DNA of 64,000 nt from Vibrio marinisediminis (GTDB lineage Bacteria > Pseudomonadota > Gammaproteobacteria > Enterobacterales > Vibrionaceae): the NCBI RefSeq assembly GCF_014050145.1, contig NZ_JACFYF010000006.1, positions 62,001 through 126,000 on the forward strand, written 5' to 3'. Under the pieces are notes generated by a model that ran no database searches, was not told where the DNA came from, and worked only from the letters and a program-made list of their open reading frames with translations. Shown one piece after another: positions 1 through 9,448 of the stretch (position 1 is the first letter of the stretch; every line of letters begins with the position of its first letter). The position numbers were made by a program, and so were the translations under genes.

Positions 1-168
1 TGGAATGCTGCACTAAGCAAAATGTACAGCACCGACCAGTGGCAAGTTGTTCGCGACCGCAATGGTTGGATCGACAACTACAAAGCAGATAAAGATTTTT
101 TCACTTTCCTAGAAGATCAAGAAACGCAAATGGGTAACCTTATGCGCGAACTCGGTTTCCTAAAATAG
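1..168 (+). CDS. tctC: TctC-family solute-binding protein, C-terminal fragment
   Basis: The first 55 codons visible are the tail of a protein whose start lies before the window. It ends in a charged helix (DQETQMGNLMRELGFLK). This kind of C-terminus, followed directly by TctB- and TctA-type genes, fits the periplasmic tricarboxylate-binding component (TctC/BugD family) of a tripartite tricarboxylate transporter. The family call rests mostly on gene context, because too little of the domain is present for substrate residues to be seen. The real substrate is unknown. Confidence 0.75.
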   Translation, partial: WNAALSKMYSTDQWQVVRDRNGWIDNYKADKDFFTFLEDQETQMGNLMRELGFLK

Positions 169-180
169 TCTCACGCTTTT

Positions 181-201
181 GGGCTGGTTACACACCAGCC
201 C
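181..201 (+). terminator. Hairpin after tctC
   Basis: Seven-base arms (GGGCTGG / CCAGCCC) enclose a 7-nt loop 12 bases after the tctC stop. There is no T-run after it. It is therefore more likely an mRNA-stabilising or attenuating hairpin that sets tctC expression above tctBA than a full terminator. Confidence 0.5.
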
Positions 202-344
202 AATACCCCACCCAGTCGCCTATTTTGCTTGTTACTCTACCGTCTAACGCTCAGCGATTTTCGCTTTTGAGCCAATGACGTCCCTGTAACAAACGCAAAA
301 TGATGGGCTTAGATGTTCACCGATTCGAATTTTTGGAGTTTGCT

Positions 345-857
345 ATGTCGGAATCGCCGTCTCGTTCCACTGCATCCTTTCTTTCTAAGAAAAATCTCTT
401 GTGTCGCGACCGTATAGGCGCGCTTATTTTCCTTGTAGTTTGCTTGTGTTATGGATACCAAACGACACAAATCCCACTTTTTCCCGGAGATGAGTACGAA
501 CCATTTACAGCAAGAACGCTGCCAACCATCCTCACGTTTATCGGAATTGCACTTGCTCTACTGCTATTGATCTCTGCCGACAACAACGATGAAGCCTTTG
601 AGGTTCGACACTTCAATTGGAAACTGCTCGCTGGATTCATCGTATTAATGGCTCTGTATGGCATTGGTTTGACCTATGTTGGTTTCGTTCTCGCGACGAT
701 AGCTTTCCTACTTGCTGGCTTTTTCATCCTTGGTGAGCGACGTAAAAAAGTGTTATTTGGAGCCTCTATCCCGTTTGTTATCGCTTTCTACTTGTTGCTG
801 ACCCAAGGGCTTGATGTCTACCTTGAACCCGGTTTGCTGTTTTTGATGTGGTCATAA
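345..857 (+). CDS. tctB: TctB-family small membrane subunit of tripartite tricarboxylate transporter
   Basis: A 170-residue protein with about four hydrophobic segments (roughly residues 25-42, 60-80, 92-135 and 140-165). This is the usual size and shape of the TctB subunit, which pairs with TctA in the inner membrane for sodium- or proton-coupled uptake of carboxylates captured by TctC. The start at 345 is preferred over an in-frame ATG at 300 because GGAG sits 6 bases before it. The tctA gene follows after 17 bases, so the two are co-transcribed. TctB sequences are poorly conserved, and the call leans on topology and neighbours. Confidence 0.85.
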   Translation: MSESPSRSTASFLSKKNLLCRDRIGALIFLVVCLCYGYQTTQIPLFPGDEYEPFTARTLPTILTFIGIALALLLLISADNNDEAFEVRHFNWKLLAGFIVLMALYGIGLTYVGFVLATIAFLLAGFFILGERRKKVLFGASIPFVIAFYLLLTQGLDVYLEPGLLFLMWS

Positions 858-874
858 TAAATAGGATTTAAGTT

Positions 875-2407
875 ATGTTAGATGGAATCTTACAAGGATT
901 ATCAACAGCGATAATGCCTATGAACATTATGATGGTCATTGTCGGGTGTTTTGTCGGCACATTCATTGGAATGTTACCCGGGCTTGGTCCAATCTCTGCG
1001 ATCGCATTGATGATCCCAATTACATATGGTTTAGAGCCCTCTTCCGGTTTGATTCTAATGGCCGGTGTTTATTATGGTGCAGTCTTTGGTGGTTCAACGT
1101 CCTCAATATTAATCAACGCACCAGGCTGCTCTTCGACAGTCGTTACCGCCTTTGATGGCTACCCGATGGCTAAAAATGGTATGGCAGGTAAAGCACTGGC
1201 GCTTGCCGCATACTCATCTTTTACTGGTGGTACGTTATCAGCAATCATGTTGCTAGTAGCAGCGCCAGCGCTAGCTAAAGTTTCTCTTAGTTTTCAATCT
1301 TCAGATTACTTTGCCTTAATGATCCTCGGTTTATCCGCAGTTGCCGCCTTTGCGGGCAAAGGGCAAGTGCTTAAAGCGTGGATGATGACCATTCTTGGTT
1401 TGATGCTCTCTACCGTGGGTATCGATAAAGGTGTCGGTGTCGAGCGCTTTACTTTTGGCATCACCGACCTTATGGATGGTTTCAGCTTCCTGCTTCTCGC
1501 AATGGCGACATTTGCACTGGGTGAAACCTTAATGGGAGTGCTTAAACCAAATAAAGATACCCGAGACGATGAGCAAAGCGAACTGGCAAATATCGGTAGC
1601 ATGAAAGTCACCAAAGAAGAGATTAAAGAAGTCGCACCTGTGTCGATTCGCTCATCCATACTTGGCTTTTTCACTGGGGTTTTGCCCGGAGCAGGCGCCA
1701 CCATTGCCGCATTTTTAAGTTATGGCATGGAGCGTAATCTCGCACCCAAAGACAAAAAAGAGCAATTTGGTAAAGGCAGTATTCGTGGGCTTGTAGCACC
1801 AGAATCCGCCAATAATGCCGCATCTAGTGGTTCATTTGTGCCACTACTCACACTCGGTATTCCAGGCTCCGGTACCACCGCAATCATGTTAGGTGCACTC
1901 ATTGCCTATGGCATTCAACCTGGACCTCGCTTGTTTGTTGATCACCCAGATGTCTTTTGGTCGGTGATTATTTCAATGTACATTGGTAACATCGTGTTAG
2001 TGATTTTAAACCTTCCGTTGATCCCTTACATATCTAAATTGCTAGCCGTGCCAAGAACCGTATTACTGCCAATGATTTTGTTTTTCTCTATTACTGGTGT
2101 GTATTTGGTTTCATTCAATACGATGGATGTGTTTATCATGATCCTGATTGCAATGGCGGCAATCGCGCTTAGGTTAGCCAACTTCCCTCTTGCTCCGCTA
2201 CTTCTCGGTTTTATATTGGGTGGTTTGATGGAGGAAAACTTGCGTCGAGCATTGATGATTAGTGATGGCGAGCTTAGCTTCTTATGGGAGCGCCCGATAA
2301 CACTGGTATTTTCAGTGTTAGCCGTATTGATTCTACTCAGCCCTATATTGCTCACAGGCATCAAACGATTGTTACCAAAATCAAAGGTCAATTCTGTCGC
2401 TGACTAA
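875..2407 (+). CDS. tctA: TctA-family large permease subunit of tripartite tricarboxylate transporter
   Basis: A 510-residue polytopic membrane protein of full length for the family. It shows the conserved glycine-rich N-terminal segment (GTFIGMLPGLGPISAIALM, about residues 28-47), the motif region YYGAVFGGSTSSILINAPG (about 66-85) and the internal PESANNAASSGSFVPLLTLGIPGSGTTA stretch (about 307-335), all hallmarks of TctA. It is the transport channel for the TctC-bound organic acid. An RBS (AGGA) precedes ATG 875. It ends the operon and is followed by a strong terminator. Substrate cannot be told from sequence; citrate or other di/tricarboxylates are typical. Confidence 0.95.
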   Translation: MLDGILQGLSTAIMPMNIMMVIVGCFVGTFIGMLPGLGPISAIALMIPITYGLEPSSGLILMAGVYYGAVFGGSTSSILINAPGCSSTVVTAFDGYPMAKNGMAGKALALAAYSSFTGGTLSAIMLLVAAPALAKVSLSFQSSDYFALMILGLSAVAAFAGKGQVLKAWMMTILGLMLSTVGIDKGVGVERFTFGITDLMDGFSFLLLAMATFALGETLMGVLKPNKDTRDDEQSELANIGSMKVTKEEIKEVAPVSIRSSILGFFTGVLPGAGATIAAFLSYGMERNLAPKDKKEQFGKGSIRGLVAPESANNAASSGSFVPLLTLGIPGSGTTAIMLGALIAYGIQPGPRLFVDHPDVFWSVIISMYIGNIVLVILNLPLIPYISKLLAVPRTVLLPMILFFSITGVYLVSFNTMDVFIMILIAMAAIALRLANFPLAPLLLGFILGGLMEENLRRALMISDGELSFLWERPITLVFSVLAVLILLSPILLTGIKRLLPKSKVNSVAD

Positions 2408-2440
2408 ACCTCATTAACACGCCATGGTACATATAAAAAA

Positions 2441-2462
2441 GGAGCTCAATCGAGCTCCTTTT
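2441..2462. terminator. Bidirectional terminator between tctA and the HD-GYP gene
   Basis: GGAGCTC-AATC-GAGCTCC is flanked by an A-run on the left and TTTT on the right. It can therefore terminate tctA rightwards and the converging large HD-GYP gene leftwards. Confidence 0.85.
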
Positions 2463-2463
2463 A

Positions 2464-5400
2464 CTATGCAGGCTGAGAATCCTTTATGTATTTACTCAAA
2501 TCTACTTTATCTATTTGCTGTGGTGGCAAAAATGCCTCGGCATATTGTTCAAATCCACCACTAGTAAGAAACAGCATAAACAAGTCATAATCGATATGCT
2601 TGTTGAGCGCCATACTGTGCATTATATCAATCGCAATACTTAGCGGCTTCGCTTTCTTGTATGGTCGATCAGCGGCGGTCAATGCTTCAAAAATGTCCGC
2701 TATAGCGAGAATTCTTTCCGGTACGGATAATTCACTACCGTCCAGCTTTCTCGGGTATCCCTTACCATCAAGTGTTTCATGGTGCGTCGAGGCATAACGC
2801 GGTACCTTCGCAAGCTCAGGTGGAAACGGCAGCGCCTCTAACATTTTGATACCACTAATCATATGTTCGTTGATTTTGAAGCGGTCCTCGGCGGTCAACG
2901 TACCGCGCGAAATGGTCAAATTATACAGTTCCCCCTGATTATATTGATGCTCTGGCACTTCAATATTAAGCCCAAGGGTTGGATCTAACTCAAACGGATT
3001 CACGCGATGAATAATGTGCTCAGGCTTATCAGACAGCAATGACTCTTCTGTCGGTAATGTTTCCTCTACTGGCATTTTGCTCAGTTCTTCAAATGGCGAT
3101 AGCCCTAAACGATTATCAAAATGCCTTAGCCATTTTTGCTGAGCTATTTGCCTTACTCTTGCCACTTTGTCATCACTCATAAACTCACCTCCGACATTCG
3201 CGTTAGCAACAAATTCAAAATCTTGTTGTAATTGCGAGTGACGTTGATGCATTTGCTCGAACGCTTCAGATTTAGATTGTTTTTGTTCCAACACCGCTTT
3301 CAAATATTCAATTTCAGCGTCTCTCCATAGCACTTCAAAACGCGTTCTGATTTCATGTATACGGTTGTAATTGGCTTCTAATTTTGTCCCCTTATCAACA
3401 ATGTGTTCTGGCGTGGTGATTTTGCCGCAATCATGTAACCAAGCGGCAATTCTAAACTCTCTTCGCTCATCATCATTGTTGAACTTGAAGCCTTTGAATT
3501 TACCCGTGGTTGATTGCTCTGCGATGTTAGCCAGCATAATGCCTAACTCTGGCACACGATTACAGTGCCCTGCGGTATATGGGGATTTGTCATCGATAGC
3601 CTGTGCGATCAAACAAATGAAGGCATCAATAAACGCTTCGCGTTCTTTATGATACTTCTCGATTTCTTTTACCATCTCAACCATAGATTCAGACAGTTCA
3701 TGAACTTCTTTGATATGGCTATCTACCAATTGCACTTGTGAGAATTTTCGCTGCTTAATTAACGTCGTCTCAGCACGTAATTGGGTGATAGGTTTAACAA
3801 TCGGTGAACCGCAAACCCAAGCGATAGGTAAAATGATGATCATCGCCAGCGCAGTGATACCCATTGAGGTTATCAAACGGTCGAAAACTTGTGCGGTAAT
3901 AATATTCTTAGGCACAACAACGGCAAAGTACTCTTGCCCACTATTGTCCTCTGCTGATATTTGCGTGACATATAGATAGTTCTGGTCACCGTCAGCTAAG
4001 ATCATCTGGCTGTGATTCTGTTTATCAAGCGCTAATTCGTAGAGTTGACGGTAAGGCACAAAGCCGCCTTTCGATACGTTTTCATCCAGCCATTTCAATT
4101 GCAATGCTTGGTTTTGCTGCTCAGTTACCTTTTCAAGCGCTTCACTCAATATTGGCAACAAACCGCTATTTTGCTTAGAAAGCAACAACTGAAATGGTAC
4201 CCGACCCAAATCGCCTAACGGCTCAATAACTATCGTCTCAGTGTTTGCAATACCCTTCATTTCGTTCAGGGCTAAATAGCTGTCAATGACATAAGTCGCT
4301 TGTCCGTTTAACAGCTTATCTTGCGCAGCATCAAAACTAGCGACGGCTTGAATATTGGCATTGGGTTGTATGGAACGAATGACCTCTTCGACTCCACGCC
4401 CTTTCACTACCACCAGAGGTTGCTGCTTTAATTGAGCAAAGTTATCGAGTACTGGTTGCGTAGCAAGTGCCGCTATACCTAACGGTGCTGAATACAGCGT
4501 CATTCCAGCGACAGAAGATTCAACGTTCAGTTTATTGGTTACAGAATGGATAACATCGATCTTACCTTGATTAAACTTATCGACTAAGGCTTGAGAGTCA
4601 AACCCATTAACGAATTCGAATTGAATACCCGTCATTTTTGAAAGCAATTTTAAAGTATCAATTGCATAGCCTTGTGGTTCACCAGCTCGTGCGAAATCAT
4701 AAGGTCCCCAATTATTTTGATTAGAGACCACCAGCGTCGGTGTCGCTCTAACGAGTTCGGCTTGCTGTTGGGTCAGCGCCATAGGCTTCGCTGCTGGAAT
4801 ACTTATTTGCGTTCGCTCTGGAAGGTTCGACGCAATCACCTCTCCGTGCTGATTAAATAAAAATGCCTCTATACCTTGCGCATCTTTAATTCCCATCGCA
4901 TCTGCACTTATTTTGGAGCTGACTGATGACAGCACAATATCAACACCAATTACCGATGTTTTACTTCGAGTGGAATAAGTTTGCCCAGTGATTTTAAGGT
5001 GTTTAAATAGATAGGGATCTGTTTTGTAAACAGAATCTGTTTTTGCACCGTGGTACCACGGTCTTTGGGAAGGGAAATAGTTACTTGATTCTGATTCAAT
5101 TCGTGTACGGGTCAACTGCTTAGTTAAATACTCTGTTGTTCTTATTCGATTACTATCATCCCCGCGAATGTTAATTAGCACCCACCGATCTCGTTCCTCT
5201 GCATTAAGTTTCTCTCGAACAATTGGCGATGACTCCAAATTGATGATCTGATAGAAGTCTTCACGCTCGTTGCCGTAGTAAAGACTGTAGAACATCGGGT
5301 TATCTTTAAGGACTTGAAGAAATATGTCGCGAGTCTCGCGTGCACTAAATTGCCTGTCTGCCGACGAAGATACGCTGCGTAAGATTTGTGCGCTACTAGT

Positions 5401-5610
5401 GGCATTAACTTCAATTTGTTGAATGTACTCACTTATCTCGGAACTTGCCATGGTCAGTTTCGTTAGCACATGTTCTTGCGACATTTGCCGGCTAAAATAA
5501 TACTGCAAACTAATGGCTATCATTGCGGTAATAACCGTTGCAAAAATGAACATGGTGCCGACAGTAAAGCGAATGGAAAATTTTCTAGCCGAATGTGACG
5601 ATTGATGCAT
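2464..5610 (-). CDS. Large membrane HD-GYP phosphohydrolase with dCache and solute-binding-like sensor regions
   Basis: A 1048-residue putative cyclic-di-GMP phosphodiesterase. One TM helix (about residues 13-35) leads into an extracytoplasmic region. This starts like a dCache domain (about 45-265), continues as a solute-binding protein family 3-like domain (about 280-520, with WGPYDFARAGEPQGYAIDTL) and ends with a dCache-like tail (YLYVTQIS...YFAVVVPKN, about 555-580). A second TM and a HAMP-like linker follow. The HD-GYP domain has AGHCNRV, WLHDCGKI and HHETLDGKGYP, so metal ligands and GYP are intact. About 150 extra residues sit between the HD and GYP motifs. It converges on tctBA. A GGAGG RBS lies 10 bases before the start. 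Ligand unknown; an amino acid or organic acid is plausible. Confidence 0.88.
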   Translation of the reverse strand: MHQSSHSARKFSIRFTVGTMFIFATVITAMIAISLQYYFSRQMSQEHVLTKLTMASSEISEYIQQIEVNATSSAQILRSVSSSADRQFSARETRDIFLQVLKDNPMFYSLYYGNEREDFYQIINLESSPIVREKLNAEERDRWVLINIRGDDSNRIRTTEYLTKQLTRTRIESESSNYFPSQRPWYHGAKTDSVYKTDPYLFKHLKITGQTYSTRSKTSVIGVDIVLSSVSSKISADAMGIKDAQGIEAFLFNQHGEVIASNLPERTQISIPAAKPMALTQQQAELVRATPTLVVSNQNNWGPYDFARAGEPQGYAIDTLKLLSKMTGIQFEFVNGFDSQALVDKFNQGKIDVIHSVTNKLNVESSVAGMTLYSAPLGIAALATQPVLDNFAQLKQQPLVVVKGRGVEEVIRSIQPNANIQAVASFDAAQDKLLNGQATYVIDSYLALNEMKGIANTETIVIEPLGDLGRVPFQLLLSKQNSGLLPILSEALEKVTEQQNQALQLKWLDENVSKGGFVPYRQLYELALDKQNHSQMILADGDQNYLYVTQISAEDNSGQEYFAVVVPKNIITAQVFDRLITSMGITALAMIIILPIAWVCGSPIVKPITQLRAETTLIKQRKFSQVQLVDSHIKEVHELSESMVEMVKEIEKYHKEREAFIDAFICLIAQAIDDKSPYTAGHCNRVPELGIMLANIAEQSTTGKFKGFKFNNDDERREFRIAAWLHDCGKITTPEHIVDKGTKLEANYNRIHEIRTRFEVLWRDAEIEYLKAVLEQKQSKSEAFEQMHQRHSQLQQDFEFVANANVGGEFMSDDKVARVRQIAQQKWLRHFDNRLGLSPFEELSKMPVEETLPTEESLLSDKPEHIIHRVNPFELDPTLGLNIEVPEHQYNQGELYNLTISRGTLTAEDRFKINEHMISGIKMLEALPFPPELAKVPRYASTHHETLDGKGYPRKLDGSELSVPERILAIADIFEALTAADRPYKKAKPLSIAIDIMHSMALNKHIDYDLFMLFLTSGGFEQYAEAFLPPQQIDKVDLSKYIKDSQPA

Positions 5611-5620
5611 CGTGTTTTGC

Positions 5621-5646
5621 CCTCCTTTGGCATACCTTTTGGGAGG
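5621..5646 (-). promoter_or_regulatory. Possible RBS-sequestering hairpin upstream of the HD-GYP gene
   Basis: On the minus strand, CCTCC about 31 bases before the start can pair with the GGAGG ribosome-binding site over a 16-nt loop. Only five base pairs are formed, so translational control is a guess. Confidence 0.25.
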
Positions 5647-5837
5647 TTTCGTTTTTATTGCTCTGTTTATCTTAAATAACTTAAGCCGCTTTGCTTCTAA
5701 ACATCCCTATTAGAAACAAACTAGCCACCTAATACTAAACCAGTATTCAACTTACTGCACAAAAGTTCAACCAGCGACGAACAAAAGATAGACACATTTT
5801 TCAATTCAAAGCGAGACTTAGCTCAATTTGGTGAGAG

Positions 5838-5870
5838 TTTGCTCATGTATTTTTTAGAGTATATACTCTA
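5838..5870 (+). promoter_or_regulatory. Candidate promoter overlapped by a perfect 16-bp palindrome
   Basis: TAGAGTATATACTCTA (5855-5870) is a perfect inverted repeat ending 24 bases before the tolC-like start. A TATACT hexamer (5862-5867) inside it would make a -10 box, with a weak -35 (TTGCTC, 5839-5844) 17 bases upstream. A repressor dimer bound here would block the promoter of the export operon. No regulator gene is adjacent, so the protein that reads it is unknown. Confidence 0.5.
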
Positions 5871-5894
5871 CTTTATTTTCATAAGCGAACTGCC

Positions 5895-7319
5895 ATGAAA
5901 CTGCGCCCATTTTCGATTCTTCTAGGTTGCATTGCGATCTCTCCTTTCGCACACAGTGCTGCCATAAGTTTTGACGAAGCTTGGCAGCTTTTGCAGCAAG
6001 ATAACAATTCCATCGCGGCTCAACGCGCCAATGTTGAGCGGTATCAACACCTACAAAGTGCAACAGACGATCTCAATTTACCTAAAGTAACGCTAGGCGC
6101 TAACTTCACTCGATTAGATCAAGATGTGACGGTTTCAGGCGAACAATTACTTGAGAGTACCAACGGTTCTTTGTCGTCTCTTGGACCCGCCCTTGGCGCC
6201 ATTATCCCACCGCCCGCGTTAGGTGGATTGATGAGCAGTTTAGGTTCTGTCACTTCCACTATCTCGGAACGCGATGTATTTACCTCTTCTATCCGTGCGA
6301 TATGGCCCATTTTTACTGGCGGTCGCATCAGCGCGGCACAAAGTGCCGCTGAAGGTAAAACAGACGAAGCTCAGAGTCAGCTTGCCATGGAGACTCAAGC
6401 TCGGTTTGAAGATCTAAGCAAATACTATTTCAGTGTCGTGCTGGCAAAAGAAGTGGTTCACACCCGTAAACTAGTAGAGCAAGGCTTAACAGAGCATCGT
6501 GATAACGCGGTTAAACTGGAACAACAAGGTCAAATAGCACGAGTCGAACGCCTTCAAGCAGAGGCCGCACTTGATAAAGCTATTGTCGAACGTAAAAAAG
6601 CACAAAAGAGCGTCGAAATTGCACAGGCTGCACTGAGTGAAATTCTCAATCAAAGTTCACCTGTAGAGCCAAGAGCTCAGCTGTTTACCAATGAAAACTT
6701 GCCTCCACTTAGCGCTTTTGTTGATCAAACCCTAAGCACTTATCCTGGGCTTGAATTGCTCGAAGCTAAAGAGAAACAAGCATCAAGCTTAATAAAAGCA
6801 GAACAAGGTAAGTACTACCCAGAAGTTTATCTGTATGGCGACTACAGCTTGCACGAAGAAGATTCACTCGCCAGTCAAATGAAGCCTGATTGGATGGTGG
6901 GGATCGGTGTTAGCGTGCCATTGATTGACAACAGTGGTCGCAGTGAACAAGTGCAAGCCGCCCATAGTGCCGTTAGCCAAGTAAAATACTTAAAAGCACA
7001 AGCAAAACAGGATTTGTCCGTACTGGTTAAGAAAACTTACCTAGAAGCACAGCAAGCTCAAGAAGAAGTGACAGGGCTTGGCTCTAGCATTGATCTAGCA
7101 AAAGAGAACTTGAAGTTGCGAGAAAAAGCATTCTCTCAAGGTCTTTCAACATCAACTGATGTCGTTGATGCTCAGTTATATCTAGCAAGTATTCACACTC
7201 AGCGCGCCGCCGCGAGCTTTAACTACCTAATCTCGCTTGCCAAATTATTAGCGCTGTCTAACCAAATGAACAGTTTTGCTCAATATCAACATAATGCAAT
7301 TGCAACGCACAGCCTGTAA
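5895..7319 (+). CDS. TolC-family outer-membrane efflux protein
   Basis: A 474-residue protein with a signal peptide (MKLRPFSILLGCIAISPFAHS, cleavage near AHSA). Two repeats of long amphipathic helices rich in Gln, Ala and Glu follow, as in the OEP/TolC fold (first half about 30-250, second about 270-460). It would form the trimeric outer-membrane and periplasmic duct. It heads an operon with an HlyD-type adaptor and two ABC-2 permeases. The HlyD gene begins 9 bases after its stop. It is a dedicated paralogue rather than housekeeping tolC, judged by operon position. Cargo unknown. Confidence 0.92.
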   Translation: MKLRPFSILLGCIAISPFAHSAAISFDEAWQLLQQDNNSIAAQRANVERYQHLQSATDDLNLPKVTLGANFTRLDQDVTVSGEQLLESTNGSLSSLGPALGAIIPPPALGGLMSSLGSVTSTISERDVFTSSIRAIWPIFTGGRISAAQSAAEGKTDEAQSQLAMETQARFEDLSKYYFSVVLAKEVVHTRKLVEQGLTEHRDNAVKLEQQGQIARVERLQAEAALDKAIVERKKAQKSVEIAQAALSEILNQSSPVEPRAQLFTNENLPPLSAFVDQTLSTYPGLELLEAKEKQASSLIKAEQGKYYPEVYLYGDYSLHEEDSLASQMKPDWMVGIGVSVPLIDNSGRSEQVQAAHSAVSQVKYLKAQAKQDLSVLVKKTYLEAQQAQEEVTGLGSSIDLAKENLKLREKAFSQGLSTSTDVVDAQLYLASIHTQRAAASFNYLISLAKLLALSNQMNSFAQYQHNAIATHSL

Positions 7320-7328
7320 GGAATCAAA

Positions 7329-8303
7329 ATGAACAACAAAAAGAGCCTCGTACTATCGGCAGTGGCAATCGCAATGACTTCTTGGGTTGGCTATAGCTTC
7401 TATCAAGCCTATCAACCGAAACCGATTCACTTACAAGGTCAAATTGAATCACAGCAATACAGTATCTCTTCTAAAGTGGCTGGACGTATTGACCAAGTGC
7501 TCGTGCGTAAAGGCGATCAAGTCAAACAGGAAGAGTTGATCTTCACCATTCACAGCCCTGAAATTGAAGCCAAGCTCGAACAGGCAAAAGCCGGTGAAAA
7601 AGCTGCCGATGCACTTGCAAAAGAGGCAGAGCAAGGCGCAAGAACCCAGCAGATCCAAGCAGCCAAAGATCAATGGCAAAAAGCCAAAGCGGCAGCTGAT
7701 TTAATGGAGAAAACCTTCCTTCGCGTCAACAACCTCTACAAAGATGGTGTGGTTGCCGAGCAAAAACGAGATGAAGCACAAACACAGTGGCAAGCTGCCA
7801 AATACACGCAAAGTGCCGCCTACCAAATGTACCAAATGGCAAAAGAAGGTGCGCGCTCTGAAACCAAACTCGCAGCCGCTGAAAAAGCGCGCATGGCTGC
7901 TGGCGCGGTAGCGGAAGTGGAAGCTTTTGCCGCTGATACTCAAATCAAGAGTTGGTTTAATGGCGAAGTATCTCAAGTACTACTGCAAAGCGGTGAACTC
8001 GCTCCACAGGGATTCCCAGTTGTTACTGTTATTGATACTCAGGACTCTTGGGCAGTATTAAATGTGCGTGAAGATTGGTTAAAGCACTTTAAGAAAGACA
8101 GCACGTTTAGCGCCTATCTCCCTGCTTTAGATCAAAACGTTGAATTCAAAGTAACTCACATCGCTGTAATGGGTGATTTTGCCACATGGCGCTCAACTGA
8201 TGCTTCACAAGGTTTTGATTTAAGAACATTTGAAGTAGAAGCTAGACCGATTGATCATACGGTCGAACTACGTATGGGTATGAGTTTGGTGGTTGAGCTG
8301 TAA
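7329..8303 (+). CDS. HlyD-family periplasmic adaptor (membrane fusion protein)
   Basis: A 324-residue protein with an N-terminal membrane anchor (about residues 5-27) and a biotinyl-lipoyl half-motif (GRIDQVLVRKGDQVKQEELIF, about 53-73). A long alanine/lysine/glutamine-rich coiled-coil hairpin (about 80-195), the second lipoyl half and a beta-barrel follow. It bridges the inner-membrane permeases and the TolC-like channel. Preceded by AAGGA. Its stop overlaps the next start as TAATG, so translation is probably coupled. The layout resembles E. coli YhiI of the YhiI-RbbA-YhhJ system. Confidence 0.92.
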   Translation: MNNKKSLVLSAVAIAMTSWVGYSFYQAYQPKPIHLQGQIESQQYSISSKVAGRIDQVLVRKGDQVKQEELIFTIHSPEIEAKLEQAKAGEKAADALAKEAEQGARTQQIQAAKDQWQKAKAAADLMEKTFLRVNNLYKDGVVAEQKRDEAQTQWQAAKYTQSAAYQMYQMAKEGARSETKLAAAEKARMAAGAVAEVEAFAADTQIKSWFNGEVSQVLLQSGELAPQGFPVVTVIDTQDSWAVLNVREDWLKHFKKDSTFSAYLPALDQNVEFKVTHIAVMGDFATWRSTDASQGFDLRTFEVEARPIDHTVELRMGMSLVVEL

Positions 8304-9448
8304 TGCACATAAACGAGCATCCAGTAAGTCAATGGCAAATCATAAGACGAGATAGATGGCTTCTCTCTTGTCTTACTTGGATACCTATCGCCCTAGCCCT
8401 CTCAATTTGGGGGGTATTTTCTCAAGGGATCGCTCGTGACGTCCCTATCGCCGTTGTTGACCTTTCACACAGTGAAATGTCACGTACTCTGTCACGTTAC
8501 TATGATGCCACCTCTTCAATGGCTGTAACCCAGCAATTGCAAAGCGTACAGCAAGCCAAACAAGCGCTCGTTCAAAGCGATATCTATGCCTACGCGGTAA
8601 TACCTGCCAATTTTGAAGAAGATGTATACAAAGGTCTGATGCCACAAGTTTCTGTTTTTTACAACAGCCAGACAATTTTGATTGGTAAGTTAGTGAACTC
8701 TGCATTTGTGCAAGCGCAAGGCACGTTTAATGCTCAAATCGCTACCATTGCTAACTTATCCCATGGTAATCAGACTTTGAGCAGCGCAATGGGTAAAGCG
8801 GTACCAATTCGCTCTCAAATCACACCGCTATTCAATAAAAACAGTAACTATGCTCAGTTTTTGGTTTCAGCAATCATTCCTGCGCTTTGGCAAATCATTG
8901 TTGTGGTCAGCACCATTCTCATTTTGGCGGCGAATCATCGTCATCGAAAACTGCAAACCTGGTTCGGGAATCAGCCAGCAAAGGGGATTGTGACCACCCT
9001 TGCCCCCTACTTACCAGTTTTCATGCTACAAGGTTTTGCTTTTCTTTGTTGGTTCTACCTTGGCTTTGAATGGCCAATGAATGGCAGCTTACTCACCTTG
9101 GTGATTGCGCAGTTTGCAACCAGCATTGCCTGCATGATTATGGGGGGATTCTTCTTTTTTATGACATTAGACCCTGCCAGAGCAATGAGCTTTGCGGGCG
9201 CGTTTACCGCCCCTAGCTTCGCCTTTATGGGTATTACCTTCCCTGTAAATGATATGAGCAGCCTCGCACAGTTTTGGCGTAGTTTACTGCCCATTAGTCA
9301 CTATATTGAAGTGCAAGTCAGCCAAGTGAGCTACGGTGCCGATTGGACGGTATCAATACAAGAACTCATTCCAATGCTTGGCTACGTATTACCATTTGTT
9401 TTGATGTTACTTCTCGCGAAAAAACACCGCCAACAGGAGCAAGCATGA
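8303..9448 (+). CDS. ABC-2 type permease (first of two)
   Basis: A 381-residue membrane protein with one N-terminal TM (about 22-44), a large extracytoplasmic domain (about 45-185) and five or six C-terminal TM segments, the ABC2_membrane_3 layout. The segment FMGITFPVNDMSSLAQFWRSLLP is typical of the last helices of this family. It overlaps the HlyD gene by one base and the second permease by ATGA (9445-9448). Together with the second permease it would make a heterodimeric pore. No nucleotide-binding subunit is encoded nearby. Confidence 0.9.
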   Translation: MHINEHPVSQWQIIRRDRWLLSCLTWIPIALALSIWGVFSQGIARDVPIAVVDLSHSEMSRTLSRYYDATSSMAVTQQLQSVQQAKQALVQSDIYAYAVIPANFEEDVYKGLMPQVSVFYNSQTILIGKLVNSAFVQAQGTFNAQIATIANLSHGNQTLSSAMGKAVPIRSQITPLFNKNSNYAQFLVSAIIPALWQIIVVVSTILILAANHRHRKLQTWFGNQPAKGIVTTLAPYLPVFMLQGFAFLCWFYLGFEWPMNGSLLTLVIAQFATSIACMIMGGFFFFMTLDPARAMSFAGAFTAPSFAFMGITFPVNDMSSLAQFWRSLLPISHYIEVQVSQVSYGADWTVSIQELIPMLGYVLPFVLMLLLAKKHRQQEQA

